Origin: an uncultured Collinsella sp.
Lineage (GTDB): Bacteria > Actinomycetota > Coriobacteriia > Coriobacteriales > Coriobacteriaceae
NCBI GenBank assembly: GCA_900549195.1
Contig: URNK01000081.1
Span: 1 to 7,566 of the forward strand
DNA length: 7,566 bases
Reading direction: 5' to 3'
The notes below the pieces were generated by a model. The model did not search any database and was not told the DNA's origin. It was given only the letters and a program-made list of their open reading frames with translations. The position numbers and the translations under genes are program-made. Below are positions 5,278-7,566 of the stretch, in pieces (position 1 is the first letter of the stretch; every line of letters starts with the position of its first letter).

Positions 5278-6327
5278 TTAACGGACAACGCGAACGGCAG
5301 GACCGCCCGGCACCGGCTCGCACACGCGGCCGATTGTGGCGGAAACGCGCCCCTCGGCATCCAGGCGGCGCGCAAGCTCATCCACATCGGAAGCAGGCGC
5401 CGCGATGAGTAGGCCGCCAGAGGTCTGCGGATCGTACAGCGCATCCAGCATGCCCGGCTCCAGGTCCTCGTCGGCAGCCACGCGCGGGCCAAAGAAGTCC
5501 TGGTTGCGGTAGGAGCCCGCGGGGATAATGCCCAGACGCGCCATGTCGAGCACCTGGTCAAAGAGCGGCACCGCCCCCGACGCGAGCTCGATTTGCACGC
5601 CCGAGCCCTCGGCCATCTCGCACGCATGCCCGATCAGGCCAAAGCCCGTAATGTCGGTGCAGCCGTGAAGCTCGAGTCCCTCGGCCAGACGAATCGGGGC
5701 CTCGTTGAGGGTGCGCATCGAGTCAAACATGGCTGCGGCCTCATCCCGCTCGATGAGCTCACCCTTAATGGCCGTGGTGATGATGCCCGAGCCGATCGCC
5801 TTGGTCAGCAGCAACGCATCGCCCACGCGCGCGCCGCTGTTGGCGAGCATACGGTCGAGCGCGACAAAGCCGCTCACAGACAGGCCGTACTTGGGCTCGT
5901 CGTCGTTGATGGTATGGCCGCCCGCGATGGAGCAGCCGGCCTCGACGCACTTGTCGGCGCCGCCCGCCAGAATTTCACCGGCAACCTCAACGCCCAGGCA
6001 GCTCGGGATGCACAGCAGGTTCATGGCATGGCTCGGCCGCCCGCCCATGGCGTAGATGTCTGACAGCGAGTTGGCCGCGGCAATCTGGCCAAACAGGAAC
6101 GGGTCGTCGACCATCGGCGGGAAGAAGTCGATGGACTGCACGAGGCCAAGGTTCTCCCCTACGCGGAAGACGCTCGCATCGTCGGAGGTATCGAACCCCA
6201 CGAGCAAGTTGTCGTTATGCACATTGGGTAAATCGCCCAGGACCTGGGCGAGGGCTCCGGGGGCCAACTTAGCGGCTCAACCGCTCGCGGCCGTCATGGA
6301 CGTGAGTCTCACGGTGTCTTTAGCCAT
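5278..6327 (-). CDS. selD: Selenide, water dikinase SelD, itself a selenoprotein (UGA = Sec17)
   Basis: SelD makes selenophosphate from selenide and ATP, the selenium donor for selenocysteine and selenouridine synthesis. Read through an in-frame TGA at 6279-6277, the gene encodes 349 aa, close to the 347 of E. coli SelD. The N-terminus MAKDTVRLTSMTAASG-U-AAKLAP puts Sec at residue 17 and Lys at residue 20, equal in number to the essential Cys17 and Lys20 of the E. coli enzyme. Further family motifs follow: GFDTSDDASVFRV, IDFFPPMVDDPFLFGQIAAANSLSDIYAMGG, AGGHTINDDEPKYGL, CTDITGFGLIGH and DPQTSGGLL. ATG 6327 has a GGAAGGGGG ribosome site 5 nt upstream. Calling the gene from the first start after the TGA (TTG at 6267) would remove the catalytic residue. 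It overlaps the upstream glycosyltransferase by 8 bp and heads selD-yedF-DUF3343-desulfurase. Because Sec synthesis needs SelD, the gene depends on its own product, and selA, selB and selC must be elsewhere in the genome. Confidence 0.95.
6235..6249 (-). promoter_or_regulatory. Candidate bacterial SECIS hairpin in selD
   Basis: On the mRNA strand, GCCCAG-GUC-CUGGGC forms a perfect 6-bp stem starting 27 nt after the UGA. Its apex, AGGUCC, resembles the AGGUCU apical loop of the E. coli fdhF SECIS element bound by SelB. The loop falls about 31 nt after the UGA, further than in fdhF (about 17 nt) but, as I recall it, inside the range accepted for bacterial SECIS. This is pairing seen by eye, not a folding result. 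Confidence 0.5.
6277..6279 (-). other. Recoded UGA codon for selenocysteine (SelD residue 17)
   Basis: The TGA lies inside a continuous SelD reading frame. Conserved SelD sequence lies on both sides (VRLTSMTAASG before, AAKLAPGALAQVL after) with no shift of frame. It occupies the family's catalytic Cys/Sec position. A perfect 5-bp stem (AGCGG-UUGAG-CCGCU, 6285-6271) places the UGA in its loop. Confidence 0.93.
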
Positions 6328-7537
6328 ACGAACCCCCTTCCAACAAATCAACGACTTTAAGTATACGCCCCAGGCACGCTTCCCAAGAGACCGCCGACGG
6401 CTCGAACGTCGAAGGCGGCGCCGTAAGCGCCTGCGCGATAGCATCTGCCAGCGCGCGCTCAAACAACGGAAGGTCGGCCGCCACGGGCGTGTCGACATCC
6501 GTCATACGCGGCGACGCCACCCACGTCACGGGAGCACCGGGAAGCATCGCCTCCATCCAGGGACGAACGCCGGGCAAATCGGTCGCCACAACTTTGCAGC
6601 CGCACGCGAGGGCCTCGATCGTCACGAGCGGCAGACCCTCGTAAAACGAAGGCAGCACAAAGACGTCGGAACTGCGGTAGGCACGCACGAGCTCATCGCT
6701 ATCCAGGCGGCCCGCCAGCGTCACCGGCACATCCGAGGCCGCGGCCAAGCGCTCGATACGCGCGCACTCGGCATCGTCCCCGCGGCCGCCCACAAGTACC
6801 AAGCCAGATGGGCGGACGCCATCGTCAATCGGCAATGACATGGCTCGAACCAGCGACTCGACGCCCTTTTTAAAGCAAATCTTGCCCACGTACACAAGCG
6901 ATCCCGGCCGCCTCGCCACGCTTGCGTCGCGGCAGAAGACGCGATGGTCGTAGCCCGTCCCAATCACGTGGATGCGATCGGTATCGACGCCGCACACCAG
7001 GCCAATCTGCTCAGCCTGCTCAGCATGGAGCGCAAAGACGGCATCGAGCCGACGAACCGCACGTACGATGCGATCGCGCTCGAGCGCATGCGAACGCAGC
7101 TGGCGCAGGTCGGTCGAATGGCACACGGCAACAACCGGCACGCCCCGGACGCACTCGCGCGCCAATGCGGTCACCAGATACAGGTGATGGCAGAGCACCA
7201 GATCGGGCCGAAACTCAGCCACCGCCCGATCGATTGCAGCAACAAATGCCCGCTCAAATGCCTTGAGCATCCAAGGCGTCAGGTCACGATAGCGCGTGGA
7301 GGGATAGGGCATGACATCGGACATACCGCAGATGGGAAACGGCAGCTCGGGCGACTCAAACGGTACGGCAAACACGGCAGCACGCCGGTCCAGCTCGCCT
7401 TGGGTATCACCCGGTGCCGCGCCGCAAAGCACGGCGGCGCGATGCCCCCTCTCGATCTGCTCTCGCACGAGCGCGGCAAGGTAGGTGCCGCTGCCGGTGC
7501 TATCTGGTTTTTGTGCCGAGATATTGAGGATGCGCAT
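6320..7537 (-). CDS. GT4-type glycosyltransferase, coupled to selD
   Basis: This is a 405-aa cytosolic or membrane-associated GT-B fold enzyme that would transfer a sugar from a nucleotide sugar to an unknown acceptor. The N-terminal domain begins MRILNIS with a Gly-rich acceptor-side loop (STGSGTYLAALV) and continues through CHHLYLVTALA (about 116-126) and VCHSTDLRQL. The C-terminal domain has YVGKICFKKGVESLV (216-230), with the usual donor-phosphate-binding basic residues, and FYEGLPLVTIEALACG with the E-x7-E pair Glu300 and Glu308 typical of GT4. Length is normal. ATG 7537 fits the family start best but has no good ribosome site. The frame is open to the window edge (GTG at 7549 is also possible), so the true start may be further upstream. 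Its TAA lies inside the start of selD (8-bp overlap), indicating co-translation. A link to selenium metabolites is possible but unproven; an envelope polysaccharide role is the ordinary alternative. Confidence 0.85.
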   Translation of the reverse strand: MRILNISAQKPDSTGSGTYLAALVREQIERGHRAAVLCGAAPGDTQGELDRRAAVFAVPFESPELPFPICGMSDVMPYPSTRYRDLTPWMLKAFERAFVAAIDRAVAEFRPDLVLCHHLYLVTALARECVRGVPVVAVCHSTDLRQLRSHALERDRIVRAVRRLDAVFALHAEQAEQIGLVCGVDTDRIHVIGTGYDHRVFCRDASVARRPGSLVYVGKICFKKGVESLVRAMSLPIDDGVRPSGLVLVGGRGDDAECARIERLAAASDVPVTLAGRLDSDELVRAYRSSDVFVLPSFYEGLPLVTIEALACGCKVVATDLPGVRPWMEAMLPGAPVTWVASPRMTDVDTPVAADLPLFERALADAIAQALTAPPSTFEPSAVSWEACLGRILKVVDLLEGGSYG

Positions 7538-7566
7538 GTCGCGGTACACCCCTAGGCCAAGGCGGC

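Noticed and set aside
4366..5412. 348-codon plus-strand frame across the yedF-DUF3343 region
   Set aside because: It crosses three well-supported minus-strand genes and has no recognisable domain or ribosome site.
6277..6498. Separate 73-codon minus-strand gene upstream of selD
   Set aside because: Only its last 16 codons are meaningful and they are the SelD N-terminus ending at the Sec UGA; the Arg-rich start lies within the glycosyltransferase in another frame.

Overview
The window looks like the end of a draft-assembly contig from a high-GC gut actinobacterium. The right-hand 5.9 kb (about 1,675-7,566) reads like Coriobacteriia, possibly Collinsella. That taxonomic call is inference from GC-rich codon use and gene content, not a search result. 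The left 1.6 kb differs in codon use and holds a mobile-element remnant. The first 48 bases are not biological: they are an Illumina Nextera library adapter with its i5 index.

Layout. 1-48 is adapter. 49-297 is the C-terminal piece of a peptidase S51 / class I glutamine amidotransferase-like protein. 298-774 is non-coding and contains a roughly 205-bp imperfect palindrome built from four copies of one 20-24 bp unit at a 42-bp pitch. 775-1494 is a tyrosine recombinase lacking its N-terminal DNA-binding part. It points at the 3' end of a tRNA-Pro(UGG) gene (1596-1669, minus), which has its own promoter and terminator. The tRNA acceptor stem has two adjacent mismatches, as if the 3' half came from a different genome, either through integration or through a chimeric assembly join.

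All other genes are on the minus strand. In transcription order, a GT4-type glycosyltransferase overlaps selD by 8 bp. selD is followed by yedF, a small DUF3343 Se/S-carrier-like gene and a class V aminotransferase / cysteine desulfurase-like gene, and a strong intrinsic terminator closes the unit. This is a selenium-handling operon. The desulfurase-like enzyme, YedF and the DUF3343 protein are plausible selenium or sulfur mobilising and carrying proteins, and SelD makes selenophosphate. Downstream of the terminator lies brnQ, a branched-chain amino acid carrier.

The strongest biological point is that SelD is itself a selenoprotein. An in-frame UGA at 6277-6279 sits exactly at codon 17, the position of the catalytic Cys17 of E. 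coli SelD, and a candidate bacterial SECIS hairpin lies 27 nt downstream. A conventional ORF call splits or truncates this gene. The glycosyltransferase fused by overlap to selD raises the possibility, as inference only, of a selenium-sugar or other selenometabolite role.
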